Below are positions 27,101 to 35,564 of a stretch of 64,000 nucleotides of DNA, in pieces. Position 1 is the stretch's first letter. Each line of letters begins with the position of its first letter. The DNA comes from Elusimicrobia bacterium GWA2_62_23 (lineage in GTDB: Bacteria; Elusimicrobiota; Elusimicrobia; Elusimicrobiales; UBA9959). The translations under genes were made by a program, and so were the position numbers. The stretch covers positions 30,772 through 94,771 of the forward strand of contig MGTV01000007.1 in NCBI GenBank assembly GCA_001799635.1, written 5' to 3'. The notes beneath the pieces are model-generated. The model had not been told where the DNA came from, did not search any database, and was given only the letters and a program-made list of their open reading frames with translations.

Positions 27101-27943
27101 TTACGCGCTGACCTGCGACTTGCGCCGGTCCTGCACTATCATCCAGCCCCAAATCTTGGATTTGGTCCTGGTCTTGAAGCCCTTGGAAGGCTGGTTCCAC
27201 GGCGAGCGGGGCACGTTGTTGCCCTTGGAGTGGCCGCGGCCGCCGCCGAGCGGATGGTCCACGGCGTTCATCGCGGCGCCGCGCACGGTCGGCTTCACGC
27301 CGATGTGGCGCTGGCGGCCGGCTTTGCCGAGGGTGATGGTGTTGTGCTCGATGTTGCCCACCTGGCCGATGGTGGCCATGCAGTTCTTGAGCACTTTGCG
27401 GATCTCGCCGGACGGCATCTTGACGAGGGCGTAGTCGCCCTCTTTCGCCATCAGCTGCGCCTGGGTGCCGGCCGCGCGGACGAACTGCGCGCCCTTGCCG
27501 GGGATCATCTCTATGGCGTGGATGAAGGTACCGTCGGGGATATTGGCCATGGGGAGGGCGTTGCCCAGGCGGATCTCAGCCTTGGGGCCGCTCATCACGG
27601 ACGCGCCCACGCCGAGCCCGAGGGGGGCCGGGATGTAGCGCTTGTCGCCGTCCGCGTAAACGAGGAGGGCGATGCGGGCGTTGCGGTTGGGATCGTACTC
27701 GATGGCGGAAACCTTGGCGGGCACGCCGTATTTCTCGCGCTTGAAGTCTATGGCGCGGTAGCGCCGGCGGTGGCCGCCGCCGTGGTGGCGGACCATGACC
27801 ATGCCGGTGTTATTGCGTCCGCCGTTCTTGCGCATGCCGCGGGTGAGCTGCTTCTCGGGCTCCGTCTTGGTGATCTCCGAGAAGTCGGCGATCTGGAGGG
27901 TGCGCCTCGAGGGGGTGTAGGGTCTGTATGATTTAATGGGCAT
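27101..27943 (-). CDS. rplB: 50S ribosomal protein L2
   Basis: The 280-residue protein has [60 protein letters not shown] and the end [19 protein letters not shown] tail. It is essential for the peptidyl-transferase centre. It lies between rplW and rpsS. Confidence 0.97.
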   Translation of the reverse strand: MPIKSYRPYTPSRRTLQIADFSEITKTEPEKQLTRGMRKNGGRNNTGMVMVRHHGGGHRRRYRAIDFKREKYGVPAKVSAIEYDPNRNARIALLVYADGDKRYIPAPLGLGVGASVMSGPKAEIRLGNALPMANIPDGTFIHAIEMIPGKGAQFVRAAGTQAQLMAKEGDYALVKMPSGEIRKVLKNCMATIGQVGNIEHNTITLGKAGRQRHIGVKPTVRGAAMNAVDHPLGGGRGHSKGNNVPRSPWNQPSKGFKTRTKSKIWGWMIVQDRRKSQVSA

Positions 27944-27967
27944 ATCTTTCTTTCCTGTTCTCTCGCC

Positions 27968-28258
27968 TTATTTCGGCAGGTCGGTCATGTCTATCTTCTG
28001 CCCGGCCTTCACGGTGACCACCGCTTTCTTCCAATCGGAGCGGTAGCCTTCGTGGCGGCCGACCCGGTGCAGCTTGCCCGGGAGGTTGGCGGTGCGGACC
28101 GCCGTAACTTTGACCTTGAAGAGGGTCTCTATGGCCTTCTTGATCTCGGTCTTGTTGGATTTGGGGTTCACGCGGAAGGTGTAGCGGTTCTGCTCGTCCT
28201 TCGTTATGACGCTTTTCTCGCTGAGTATCGGGGCTATGAGGACTTCTGCGAAGTTCAT
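27968..28258 (-). CDS. rplW: 50S ribosomal protein L23
   Basis: I place the start at 28258, giving a 96-residue protein MNFAEVLIAPILSEKSVITK, KSNKTEIKKAIETLFKVKV and the terminal KAVVTVKAGQKIDMTDLPK; a longer frame reads back into rplD without family support. The ATG overlaps the rplD stop (ATGA). L23 docks SRP and trigger factor at the tunnel exit. Confidence 0.95.
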   Translation of the reverse strand: MNFAEVLIAPILSEKSVITKDEQNRYTFRVNPKSNKTEIKKAIETLFKVKVTAVRTANLPGKLHRVGRHEGYRSDWKKAVVTVKAGQKIDMTDLPK

Positions 28259-28878
28259 TTGACCTCCTTGACGCTGGCGGCCAGGGCTTTCAGGCCGGCG
28301 GCGGTGAAAACGAGCTTGGTGTTGCGCATCGCCTCGTAGGCGTTCAGGTTCTGCGCCAGGCACCAGCCGAAATCGGCTATGTTCTTGGACGCGGCCTTGA
28401 AGTTCTTGTCCATCTTGTCGGTGACGAAGAGGACGCTCTTGGCGTTAAGACCTTTGCGCAGGTCGTTGAGGGAGCTGGTCTTGGGGGCCGCGAGGGCGAG
28501 GTTCTCCATCACCAGCACGGCGCCGTCGGCGGCGCGGGCGGAGAGGGCCTCTACCAGGGCCTGGCGGAGCTTCTGCTGCGGCAGGTACTGGCGGAAGGAG
28601 CGCGGCTTGGGGCCGAACACCACGCCGCCCTTGCGCCAGATCGGCGAGCGGGTGGAACCGTGGCGGGCGCGGCCGGTGCCCTTCTGCTTCCAGGGCTTCT
28701 TGCCGCCGCCGGACACTTCGGAGCGGGTCTTGGTGCAGGCGGTGCCGCGGTGCTTGTTGGCGAGGTAATGCTTCATTACCTCGTGTATGAAGTGGGGGTC
28801 GGGCTTAACGGAGAACAGCTCCGGCAGGTCGAACTTGCCTACTTCCTTGCCTTTCAGATCTAAGAGTTTGGTTTCCAT
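28255..28878 (-). CDS. rplD: 50S ribosomal protein L4
   Basis: The 207-residue protein has HRGTACTKTRSEVSGGGKKP, WKQKGTGRARHGSTRSPIWR and GGVVFGPKPRSF, the extended loop and core of L4. In E. coli L4 represses its own operon through the leader; whether the hairpin-rich leader before rplC here serves the same end is inference. Confidence 0.96.
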   Translation of the reverse strand: METKLLDLKGKEVGKFDLPELFSVKPDPHFIHEVMKHYLANKHRGTACTKTRSEVSGGGKKPWKQKGTGRARHGSTRSPIWRKGGVVFGPKPRSFRQYLPQQKLRQALVEALSARAADGAVLVMENLALAAPKTSSLNDLRKGLNAKSVLFVTDKMDKNFKAASKNIADFGWCLAQNLNAYEAMRNTKLVFTAAGLKALAASVKEVK

Positions 28879-28899
28879 GGTTTATCCTCTCTCGGGCCT

Positions 28900-29682
28900 T
28901 TACTTCTTGGCCGCGGGCTTGCCGGCGGCTTTGACCACGTCCTTCTTCGCCTTCTTGCCTGAAGGGGGAGCCGGCGGTTTCGGGGTCTTCTTGTTGGTAA
29001 GGGTGATGTACACCATGCTGCCGGTGGCGCCGGGAATGCCGCTGTTCACCAGTATCAGGTTTTCTTCGGGGATGATCTTGAGCACCTTCACCTTCTGCAC
29101 GGAGCAGGTCTCAACGCCCCAGTGGCCGGCCATGCGCTGGCCGGGAAGCACGCGGCCCAGGGAGCGGCGGGAACCCAGCGAACCGGGAGCGCGCTCGCGG
29201 TCGGAGGCGCCGTGGGAGGCGGGACCGCCCTTGAAGTTGTGGCGTTTCATGCCGCCGGCGAAGCCGTGGCCCTTGGTGACGCCCTGCAGGTCCACCCACT
29301 CGCCCGCGGTGAAGCGTTCGACGCTGGCGGTCTGGCCTTCGGCCGCGCCCTTCAGGTCGTTCACGCGGAACTCGCGGAGATGGCGCAGCGGGGCGGAGGA
29401 AAGTTTCTTGGCGAGACCCTTCTCGGCGGCGTTGGCGCGGTGCTCTTTCTTGTGGCCGAAGCCGAGGCAGACGGCCTGGTAGCCGTCCTTTTCCTTGGTG
29501 CGGGTGTAAGCCACGCGGCAGGGGCCGGCCTTCACGACCGTAGCGGCGTGGAGGTTGCCGGCGGCGTCGAAGATCTGGGTCATGCCCATCTTCTGGCCGA
29601 TCAGAAATTTATGGACCACGGGAAGCTGCTGCGCTTCCGGCTTGGCCTCGGGGGCTTTGTTCTCTTTGTTTTCTTCTGTCAT
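28900..29682 (-). CDS. rplC: 50S ribosomal protein L3, first gene of the superoperon
   Basis: The 260-residue protein has LIGQKMGMTQIFDAAGNLHA, KGHGFAGGMKRHNFKGGPAS and GRVLPGQRMAGHWG, diagnostic of L3. An acidic/Lys-rich N-terminal extension of about 22 residues and a Lys/Pro/Ala-rich tail lengthen it. AAGGAG precedes the ATG at 29682. No rpsJ lies upstream, so L3 heads the operon, about 275 nt after the mapped promoter. Confidence 0.96.
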   Translation of the reverse strand: MTEENKENKAPEAKPEAQQLPVVHKFLIGQKMGMTQIFDAAGNLHAATVVKAGPCRVAYTRTKEKDGYQAVCLGFGHKKEHRANAAEKGLAKKLSSAPLRHLREFRVNDLKGAAEGQTASVERFTAGEWVDLQGVTKGHGFAGGMKRHNFKGGPASHGASDRERAPGSLGSRRSLGRVLPGQRMAGHWGVETCSVQKVKVLKIIPEENLILVNSGIPGATGSMVYITLTNKKTPKPPAPPSGKKAKKDVVKAAGKPAAKK

Positions 29683-29957
29683 GTCAGTCCGCTCCTTAAG
29701 ACGCCGTCTCCGACGTGGAAACGCCCGGCTGTGACGCCGGGGCCTCCGCGGTCGGAAAACAGACGAACAAACCGCGCCGGAACTTTTTCAGCTCCGGTCC
29801 TGGTACTTCTATATTTTTAGTTTCTATGATTAAGCCCGCAGGTGAAGGGAATCAAGGCCGCTTCATCTATAGGGCCGCTGTCCGTATTCTTTCGAACGCG
29901 ACAGCGTAATAAAAACTGCTTTTTCAAAGAAACCGCGGCGTTGCCGCGATTAACTAC
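29683..29957 (-). promoter_or_regulatory. Structured 5' leader of the ribosomal superoperon
   Basis: No gene is visible in the 317 bp between the VOC gene and rplC. The expected transcript has at least three strong hairpins: CCGGAGCU/AGUUCCGG around a GAAAA loop (29777-29797), CGCGGU/ACCGCG around a larger loop (29747-29776) and CCCGGC/GCCGGG around GUCACA (29724-29741). None is followed by a T run, so they are not plain terminators. The position directly before rplC suggests autoregulation by a ribosomal protein; no match to the E. coli L4 leader is claimed. Confidence 0.5.
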
Positions 29958-29963
29958 AGGATT

Positions 29964-29992
29964 ATTATAACAAAAGGGCCATTTTATGTAAA
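29964..29992 (-). promoter_or_regulatory. Sigma-70 promoter of the ribosomal superoperon
   Basis: On the minus strand TTTACA (29987-29992), a 17-bp spacer and a perfect TATAAT (29964-29969) form a near-consensus promoter. Start of transcription should be near 29957. It is the best promoter in the window and fits a highly expressed operon. Confidence 0.85.
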
Positions 29993-29999
29993 GCGTTTT

Positions 30000-30377
30000 C
30001 TAGAGGGGGGCCGCGAAGGCCAGCACGTGGCCGTCCGGGTCCAGGCTGTAAGCCGCCTTATCCCCCCACCCCCTGGGTTCCAGAGGGCTCAATTCCCTGG
30101 CCCCCGCGGCCAGCGCCCTGGCGTGGCTCGCGCCCGGCTCCGGCACGGTCAGGTAGACCTCCGCCCTGGGGATCCCGGCCCCGGCAACCGGGTCCGGCAT
30201 GGCCGGCAGCAGGCGCTTTATGCCCTTTTCAGGCATCAGGCCCAGCACGCAGCCGGGCGCCAGTTCGAATTCTGTCATGCCGGGCACGTCCAGCCGCGGA
30301 GCCAGCCCAAGGGCGGCAGCGTAGAAATCCCGGCTTTTCGCCTGGTCTCCCACATAAAGAATGAAATTCACCTTCAT
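30000..30377 (-). CDS. VOC-family (glyoxalase/bleomycin-resistance-like) protein
   Basis: The 125-residue protein has one vicinal-oxygen-chelate module pair: VNFILYVGDQAKSRDFYAAALGL at the start and AAYSLDPDGHVLAF at the end, with MTEFELAPGCVLGL between. Such proteins are metal-dependent lyases, dioxygenases or drug-binding proteins; the substrate cannot be told. The usual metal-binding His near the start (H in the first strand) is not evident, so it may be non-catalytic. Start is leaderless by promoter position. Its end lies just beside the -35 of the rplC promoter. Confidence 0.8.
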   Translation of the reverse strand: MKVNFILYVGDQAKSRDFYAAALGLAPRLDVPGMTEFELAPGCVLGLMPEKGIKRLLPAMPDPVAGAGIPRAEVYLTVPEPGASHARALAAGARELSPLEPRGWGDKAAYSLDPDGHVLAFAAPL

Positions 30378-30383
30378 ATCCCA

Positions 30384-30392
30384 ATGATATCA
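30384..30392 (-). promoter_or_regulatory. Extended -10 for the VOC gene (leaderless)
   Basis: TGATATCAT on the minus strand, then six bases (TGGGAT) and the ATG at 30377. The transcript should begin at the start codon. Confidence 0.5.
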
Positions 30393-30416
30393 ATATTTAT
30401 ATTATTCTTCAATCCT

Positions 30417-30689
30417 TTAAAAGACCCCGCAAGCGGCCGCGACCAGGGCTACGAATAGCACCATAGGCCAGGTCTTCAGCAGGCCGCGCTTATCGTCCAC
30501 ATCTATAAAGTCGTCCTCTTTCTCCTTCCCGGCCTCCGCCTTCTTGCCCGCCTCCCGCAGCAGCTCTTCCCGTGCCGCAGACCTCTCTAGCGAAGCGGAT
30601 GCCCGCTCCGGGGAATGCGCCGGCTGGTTATGGGCGCAACCGGCAGCCAGCAGTGGGACAAAAAGTAGCGGATATATGTGTTTTCGCAT
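30417..30689 (-). CDS. Small lipoprotein with C-terminal membrane helix
   Basis: The 90-residue product has a lipobox (PLLAAGC, cysteine at 18), so it is a predicted lipoprotein. A charged helix (EELLREAGKKAEAGKEKEDD) is followed by a C-terminal hydrophobic segment (MVLFVALVAAACGVF). It may span from one membrane to another or lie flat against it. A GTG two codons earlier (30695) is an alternative start. Function unknown; no operon partner. Confidence 0.6.
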   Translation of the reverse strand: MRKHIYPLLFVPLLAAGCAHNQPAHSPERASASLERSAAREELLREAGKKAEAGKEKEDDFIDVDDKRGLLKTWPMVLFVALVAAACGVF

Positions 30690-30819
30690 ATCCACTGAAC
30701 GGCCGGGAATGTCATTTTATTGCCAAGCATGCACGACACCACGCTCGCCCAGGCAGAAAAACACCGCGCAGCTGACACCCTCTGCCCCGGCGCCTGCCCC
30801 AGATAAACCCCGCGGGGAC

Positions 30820-30858
30820 AAAAAAAAGGGCCCGGCTGTTAAGCCGGGCCCTTTTTTT
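30820..30858. terminator. Bidirectional terminator after the trypsin-like protease gene
   Basis: A long stem (GGGCCCGGCT / AGCCGGGCCC, 4-nt loop) is flanked by A7 and T7 so that it terminates on both strands. It lies 11 bp after the stop of the protease gene at 30869. Confidence 0.9.
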
Positions 30859-30868
30859 GCCGCCTGGA

Positions 30869-31720
30869 TTACTTGGCGGTGGCGTTGATCCAGGGGAGCC
30901 CGAGGCTCACCTTGGAGTACACGCCGTACTTGTTGGGCTGGGCGCAGCCTTCGCCCCAGCTCACCACGCCCGCGAGGACGCGATTGGCGCCGGTGCCGGT
31001 GATCAGCGGGCCGCCGCTGTCGCCCTGGCAGGAATCCTTGCCGCCCTGGGGGTAGCCGGCGCAGAGCATGCTGTTGGTAATGCCGTCGTAGGCCTTCTCG
31101 CAGGTCGCCTTGGAGACCATGGGGACGGACACTTTAAGGAGGATCTTGGACACACTGCCGCCCTCGCTGGTGGTGCCCCAGCCGGCGGTGACGAAGTCCA
31201 CGCTGCCGGTGAGTTCCCTGGCGTTGAGCGCTATGGGCTCGTACTTGGAGTCGCCGGAGAGTTTAACGAGCGCGAAGTCGTAGTCCATGGTGTTCTTGTT
31301 CCACTTGGGGTGCTTCACGATCTGGGTGACGGTGAACTTCTCCACGCCGGCGGTGTCGCTCTGGTGGTGCAGGCCGATGTTCACGCCCTTGAGGTAGCCG
31401 CCCTCGACGCAATGCGCCGCGGTGAGCACCCAGTTCTTCTTTATCAGAGAGCCGCCGCAGAAGTGGCCGTAGGAGCCGGCCTGCAGGGACACTATGAAGG
31501 GGAATTCACCCTTGACGGCTTCCACGCCGCCTACTATCTTCTCGGAGCCGAACAGCGCGTAGCCGTTATCGGTCTCGGGGGCCGGGTAGGCCTGGGCGGG
31601 CACGTCGAGCGCCTTCGCCGCGGACAGCAGGCTCGCGCCATGGCTGTCGAAAGTTACGTTAGCCGCATTCGCCGCGACCGGGGCTATGGCCAGGGCCAGG
31701 ACGACGATCATCTTTATCAT
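30869..31720 (-). CDS. Exported trypsin-like serine protease (S1A)
   Basis: From the ATG at 31720 (AAGGAG 7 nt upstream) the 283-residue product has a signal peptide (MIKMIVVLALAIAPVAANA), a short propeptide and a full S1 domain starting IVGGVEAVKGEFPFIVSL. The triad is H in VLTAAHCV, D in DYDFALVKL and S in GDSGGPL. DSCQGDSGGP places an Asp in the S1 pocket (trypsin D189), predicting cleavage after Lys or Arg. Zymogen activation at the IVGG is expected. The protein looks like animal trypsins, as often seen in predatory or particle-degrading bacteria. It is monocistronic. Confidence 0.92.
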   Translation of the reverse strand: MIKMIVVLALAIAPVAANAANVTFDSHGASLLSAAKALDVPAQAYPAPETDNGYALFGSEKIVGGVEAVKGEFPFIVSLQAGSYGHFCGGSLIKKNWVLTAAHCVEGGYLKGVNIGLHHQSDTAGVEKFTVTQIVKHPKWNKNTMDYDFALVKLSGDSKYEPIALNARELTGSVDFVTAGWGTTSEGGSVSKILLKVSVPMVSKATCEKAYDGITNSMLCAGYPQGGKDSCQGDSGGPLITGTGANRVLAGVVSWGEGCAQPNKYGVYSKVSLGLPWINATAK

Positions 31721-31845
31721 TCGCTGCTCCTTGAACTCTTCGCTTGGTTTTACCGCTTCTGGGAATTGTGCAAAAATCAATTGACGCAAGTCAACAGAAA
31801 ATTTCCCTTTGGGCCCAGCCGGTCCCGGGCCCTAAGGCCCGGCAT

Positions 31846-31874
31846 AAAAAAAGCCGCCGGGTTTCCCCGGCGGC
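31846..31874 (-). terminator. Terminator after the V8-like protease gene at 31900
   Basis: GCCGCCGGG/CCCGGCGGC stem followed on the minus strand by T7. One of the recurrent CCGCCGGG hairpins of this window. Confidence 0.85.
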
Positions 31875-31899
31875 GTTCAGGCCCCTGAAGGCGTCTCTT

Positions 31900-32925
31900 C
31901 TACGGGATATATTTCTCCAGGACCTCTATCTTGGTCACGGACTCGCCTTTGCCGCCGCCCTGGGGCAGCACGTAATGAATGTTGCAGCCGGCCGGGGACG
32001 GGATGAAATCCCTGCCGCCCCGCACCAGTATGCCTTCTATCCGGTTATTGCGGGCGTTGAAGACCGCGCTGCCGGAATTGCCGCCGAAGGTGTCCAGGTC
32101 GGCGAGGAAGAAATACTTGGCCGCGGTGTCGCGCACGTGGGCGTTGCCCGCCACCTTGACCGGCAGCCCCACCGGGTGGCCGATCACGAAGAGCGGCGTG
32201 CCCACGGCGGCGCCGCCGCGGTTGACGCTCAGCGGCTTATGGTTCTGCGCCTTACGGTCCAGCTGGATCAGCGCGTAGTCCGGACCGGGCCCGCCGTTGA
32301 CGAAATTGTGATAGAGCAGCCCCACCGTGCTGGTGGTCAACGCCCTTTTCACTATGCGCTTGCAGCCGTAAACCTCGCTCTCCGGCACCGAGCTGGGGTA
32401 ATCCCCCGCCTTCTTCAGGCCGAAGCCGAAGATGAACTTGGTGTCCGCGCACTTGGCCTCGTCGGTAATGCAGTGGCCCGCCGTCATTACCAGGTCCGGG
32501 CCCACCAGCGTGCCGGAGCAGAAGGCCCCCGCCGGCTGTTCGGCGAACCTTTCTCCCGGGCAGAGGTCGGCGGCGGACTTCAGCGAGACCACGAACAGGT
32601 TGGCCTTGCCCAGCTCCGGGCGCACCCAGCGGGAGCTCCACATGGACACCACCGAATCCGCCAGCGCCCGCCTGTCGGCCGGCGCCTCGAAATATTCCAG
32701 CCTGTCATCCTCGCCGTAAATTGATTTGCCGGCCGAGGGTTCGGCCCGCTCGGGCAGGGCTTCAGGCGCGGCCGCCGCGCCGGCGGAGCCTGGCAGTTCG
32801 TCGAAAGCGCCCGACGGGCCGGGCGCGTCGCGCAGGTCGGAGGGAATGGACGCGGAACGCGGCGAAAGGACCGCGTAAGCCGCGGCCAGCGCCGTCAGAG
32901 CAAGGAAGGTCTTTAAAATTTTCAT
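31900..32925 (-). CDS. Exported V8/trypsin-like serine peptidase, paralogue of the one at 53561
   Basis: The 341-residue precursor has a signal peptide (to about residue 20), a Pro/Ala/Ser-rich propeptide-like region (to about 70) and a chymotrypsin-fold domain with H in VMTAGHC, D in GPDYALIQLD and S in FGGNSGSAVFN. The GNSGSA form is typical of glutamyl-endopeptidase/V8-like bacterial enzymes. The phrase FVIGHPVGLPVKVAG is shared with the paralogue at 53561. A TGCTAGGAT box lies six bases before the ATG, so translation should be leaderless. Confidence 0.88.
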   Translation of the reverse strand: MKILKTFLALTALAAAYAVLSPRSASIPSDLRDAPGPSGAFDELPGSAGAAAAPEALPERAEPSAGKSIYGEDDRLEYFEAPADRRALADSVVSMWSSRWVRPELGKANLFVVSLKSAADLCPGERFAEQPAGAFCSGTLVGPDLVMTAGHCITDEAKCADTKFIFGFGLKKAGDYPSSVPESEVYGCKRIVKRALTTSTVGLLYHNFVNGGPGPDYALIQLDRKAQNHKPLSVNRGGAAVGTPLFVIGHPVGLPVKVAGNAHVRDTAAKYFFLADLDTFGGNSGSAVFNARNNRIEGILVRGGRDFIPSPAGCNIHYVLPQGGGKGESVTKIEVLEKYIP

Positions 32926-32931
32926 ATATAT

Positions 32932-32940
32932 ATCCTAGCA
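32932..32940 (-). promoter_or_regulatory. Extended -10 for the protease at 31900 (leaderless)
   Basis: TGCTAGGAT, then six bases (ATATAT) and ATG at 32925 on the minus strand. No Shine-Dalgarno sequence. Confidence 0.5.
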
Positions 32941-32969
32941 GACGTTCGGCCGTCCCGCCAGCCCCCCGC

Positions 32970-33257
32970 TCAGCGCGGGCCCAGGGACCGGAAGCAGCCG
33001 TGGGCGGTGAAGGCCAGCGCGGCCAGGGCCGCCAGCAGCGGCGCGGCCGGGAACCAGCGCCAGCCTTTGCGCCAGCCGTGCCCGGCCAGCCACAACAGCA
33101 CGCCTGCCGACATCAGCCCCTGCCCTATCAGCCGGCCTTCTTTGAAAGTGGCCATGCCCGCCATCACGCCCGCCACGCCCAGCAGCAGGCCCACGGCCCG
33201 CAGCGTGGTTTGGGACCGCTCTTGCCCGTCTTTTTCTCCGGAATTCTTTTCGTCCAT
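32970..33257 (-). CDS. Small membrane protein, unknown
   Basis: The ATG at 33257 has GGAGAG 7 nt upstream and yields 95 residues. After a charged start (MDEKNSGEKDGQERSQ) there are three hydrophobic stretches (VGLLLGVAGVMAGMATF, LIGQGLMSAGVLLWLAG and FPAAPLLAALAALAF). No family recognised. It lies alone between the V8-like protease and the deiminase remnant. Confidence 0.55.
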   Translation of the reverse strand: MDEKNSGEKDGQERSQTTLRAVGLLLGVAGVMAGMATFKEGRLIGQGLMSAGVLLWLAGHGWRKGWRWFPAAPLLAALAALAFTAHGCFRSLGPR

Positions 33258-33357
33258 AAATGTCTCTCCAGCGATTCTATCAAAAACCGTGGCCATCGGG
33301 CCCAGGGCGGCGTGGGCCGAATACCGCCGCCGCGCTTACCCGTGCGGCTCTATTTGA

Positions 33358-33840
33358 GAACGGCGCATTTCCGAGGCCTTCGCCGCCGAACTGGCAAAAG
33401 GCTTCGGCCTGCCGCTGGAAAAGTCCAGGGTCAAGCTGGAGTTCGGCAACTTCATGGCCGACGAGCAGGGCCGCATCTTCATGAGCGAGAAGGTGATAAA
33501 GGACAACAAGGACTGGGCCAGGCCCGCCCTGGAGAAAGAGATCCTCACCCGCCTGCGCGGCACTAAAATGATCTGGATGCCCGTCATCCCCGGCGAAGAG
33601 GCCGTGCGCATCTACAGCTACACCAATTCCCTGCGGGTGAACAACACCATCTTCATGCCCACCTATTACGACAGGAAGTACGCCTACACCCAGCCGCTCA
33701 AGGCCCGCGACGACGCAGGGGCCGCCGTCTACGAGGGGCTCGGCTTCAAGGTGGTGAAAGTTTTCGCCTTCGACGCCATCCAGTTCGGCGGCGCCGTACA
33801 CTGCATCACCCGCGAAGTGCCCTGCCTCCCCTGGTTCTGA
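33358..33840 (+). pseudogene. Remnant of an agmatine/peptidyl-arginine deiminase-like gene
   Basis: The frame is open from just after a stop at 33355 to 33840. It has no ATG until 33454, inside a conserved stretch (KLEFGNFMADEQGRIFMSE resembles the family's EGGN region), so the 5' part is missing. The end (TNSLRVNNTIFMPTYYD and GGAVHCITREVP) matches the C-terminus of agmatine deiminases, which carries the catalytic cysteine (HCITQQ in relatives). The central segment with the GHxD histidine and aspartate is not seen between WMPVIPGEEA and TNSLRV. So it is truncated and internally shortened. No start signal is evident. Confidence 0.6.
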
Positions 33841-33845
33841 TCCCC

Positions 33846-33880
33846 AAAAAATAAAACCGCCGGGGCTTCCCCCCGGCGGC
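33846..33880 (-). terminator. Terminator after the membrane protein gene at 33908
   Basis: CCGCCGGGG/CCCCGGCGG stem, T-rich tail on the minus strand (TTTTATTTTTT). Confidence 0.8.
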
Positions 33881-33907
33881 GTCCGGCCGCGGTTACCGTC
33901 CCCCGTG

Positions 33908-34654
33908 TTATTTCATGGCAGGGGGGGCGGCCTCAGTTCTTGAGACCAAAGAGACGTAAAACGCGGCGAAAGCGCCGGCCACCGCCAGCGAGGCGGGAGC
34001 CTCGAACAGCGCGTTGGCGTAGTAAGCGGCGGCTTCCCCGCTACCCGCCATTTTCCCGAAAGCCCAGCCCAGCATGCGGCCGGCCGCCACCGGGATAAGG
34101 CCCATGAACAACAGGGTCCATTCCCGCCCGGCGGACATGGTGAAACTGCGCTTAAGGGCTTCCAACAGCCCGGTGTTCTCGGCCACGCTGATATTGATCC
34201 AGAGCGAGGACCGCACGGCCAGGAAGATGCCGCCCAGCAGCCACGCAAAGGAGATCAACCCTATCACCAGCTTGGGCCCGACCGAAAGGAACCACACCGG
34301 CACCCACATCAGGAGCATGAAAAAGAGATCCCAGACGAACTTGCGCAGGAACCAGCCGTTGCCGTACAGCGCCATAGACCCGGCCTCGCCTTTTACCGCG
34401 TCCATCACCAACCGGCCGGCCAGGCCGGCGGAGAACCACGCCGTCAGTATCAGGCCGGGCAGGTAAGCGGCCGCGCCCAGCAGCCGCTGCGTCTTTATGC
34501 CGGCGTCGCCGGAGTACGCCCCTTCCAGCCCCAGGAAAGCGCAGACCTGCGGGTATATCAAGGAGGCCAGCACCGAAGCCGCGGCGAAAAAAGCCGCTTC
34601 TTTTTTGGACCGGCCTATGAGCCGCCAGGATTCTTTAAAATAAGCTTTCATCAT
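33908..34654 (-). CDS. Multi-pass membrane protein of unknown function
   Basis: The start is probably one of two adjacent ATGs (34654 or 34651) behind GGGGAG. The 248-residue product has about six hydrophobic segments (AAFFAAASVLASLIYPQV, LPGLILTAWFSAGLAG, LFFMLLMWVPVWFL, LVIGLISFAWLLGG and others) with a Lys/Arg-rich start. The arrangement resembles small DUF975/DUF4013-type membrane proteins, but I cannot assign a family. Monocistronic with its own terminator; divergent from rluA-like gene. Confidence 0.65.
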   Translation of the reverse strand: MMKAYFKESWRLIGRSKKEAAFFAAASVLASLIYPQVCAFLGLEGAYSGDAGIKTQRLLGAAAYLPGLILTAWFSAGLAGRLVMDAVKGEAGSMALYGNGWFLRKFVWDLFFMLLMWVPVWFLSVGPKLVIGLISFAWLLGGIFLAVRSSLWINISVAENTGLLEALKRSFTMSAGREWTLLFMGLIPVAAGRMLGWAFGKMAGSGEAAAYYANALFEAPASLAVAGAFAAFYVSLVSRTEAAPPAMK

Positions 34655-34713
34655 GGTTCTCCCCTTACCTCGCGATATCAAAATATATCAAATTACGCGG
34701 AGCGCCCATATGT

Positions 34714-34722
34714 TGATATAAT
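34714..34722 (+). promoter_or_regulatory. Extended -10 for the RluA-like gene
   Basis: TGATATAAT lies 15 nt before a GTG and about 42 nt before the preferred ATG at 34765. Confidence 0.55.
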
Positions 34723-34764
34723 GAGCGGGAGCTGTGCGTGAGCCGCTTTCTAAGAGGAACAACT

Positions 34765-35562
34765 ATGGGTACGGCCAAAGAACCTTCGGTCACTCCGTCT
34801 AAAAACGGCGCCCTTTATGCGCGCCTGATAACCCCCGCGGAACTCGCGGGCTGGACGCTCCACAACGACGAGAACGTCCTCATCGTGGACAAACCGGGCG
34901 GCGTGGTCTGCCACCCGTCCAAGGCCGGTCCCTGGTCGAGCCTGGCCGGTGCCGTGCGCGAGCAGCTGGGCCTGGGCGCCTCGCACCTGGTCTTCCGCCT
35001 GGACCGCGAGACCAGCGGCCTCACCGTGTTCGCCAAGACCCCCGCCATGGCCAGAAAACTGCAGGCCGCCGCCGCGGCCCGGCAGATAGCCAAGAATTAC
35101 ATCGCCGTGATGACCGGGGAGCTGCCGGAGCCGGTGACGGTCAACCAGCCGCTCGGCCCCGACGAGAGCGGCCCGGTGGCCGCCAAGTCCGCCGTGCGCC
35201 CCAAGGGCCAGGCGGCGGTCACCCATTTCGTGCCGCTGGCCTCGGGCGGCGGCTTCACGCTGGCCCGCGTCTTCACCGAGACCGGCCGCAAGCACCAGAT
35301 CAGGGCGCACGCCCAGTGGCTGGGCAAGCCGCTGGTAGGCGACAAGATCTACGGCCCCGACCCGCGCCTGTTCCTGGAATTCCTGGACACCGGCTGGACC
35401 CCCGGCCTGGAAGAAAAACTGCTGCTGCCGCGCCAGGCCCTGCACTGCTCCGAGGTGGACATGCGGGCCGCCGGCCTGGGCCGCGTCTTCTCCTCCCCCC
35501 TGCCCGCCGACATGCGCGCGTTCTGCGCCGGCCGCGGCCTGCCCGTTCCCGACGGGCTGTAG
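34765..35562 (+). CDS. RluA-family RNA pseudouridine synthase
   Basis: The 265-residue enzyme isomerises specific uridines in rRNA or tRNA. It shows NVLIVDKPGGVVCHP (motif I), FRLDRETSGLTVFAK with the catalytic Asp (family HRLDxxTSG; the first His is Phe here) and TGRKHQIRAHAQWLGKPLVGD. No S4 domain is seen at the N-terminus. I prefer the ATG at 34765 because AGAGGA is 7 nt upstream; a GTG at 34738 is possible. Target nucleotide unknown. Confidence 0.88.
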   Translation: MGTAKEPSVTPSKNGALYARLITPAELAGWTLHNDENVLIVDKPGGVVCHPSKAGPWSSLAGAVREQLGLGASHLVFRLDRETSGLTVFAKTPAMARKLQAAAAARQIAKNYIAVMTGELPEPVTVNQPLGPDESGPVAAKSAVRPKGQAAVTHFVPLASGGGFTLARVFTETGRKHQIRAHAQWLGKPLVGDKIYGPDPRLFLEFLDTGWTPGLEEKLLLPRQALHCSEVDMRAAGLGRVFSSPLPADMRAFCAGRGLPVPDGL

Positions 35563-35564
35563 GA

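Noticed and set aside
33454..33840. Intact small gene starting at the ATG at 33454
   Set aside because: Homology to deiminases begins upstream of that ATG, inside a conserved segment, and no ribosome binding site precedes it, so it is better read as a remnant.
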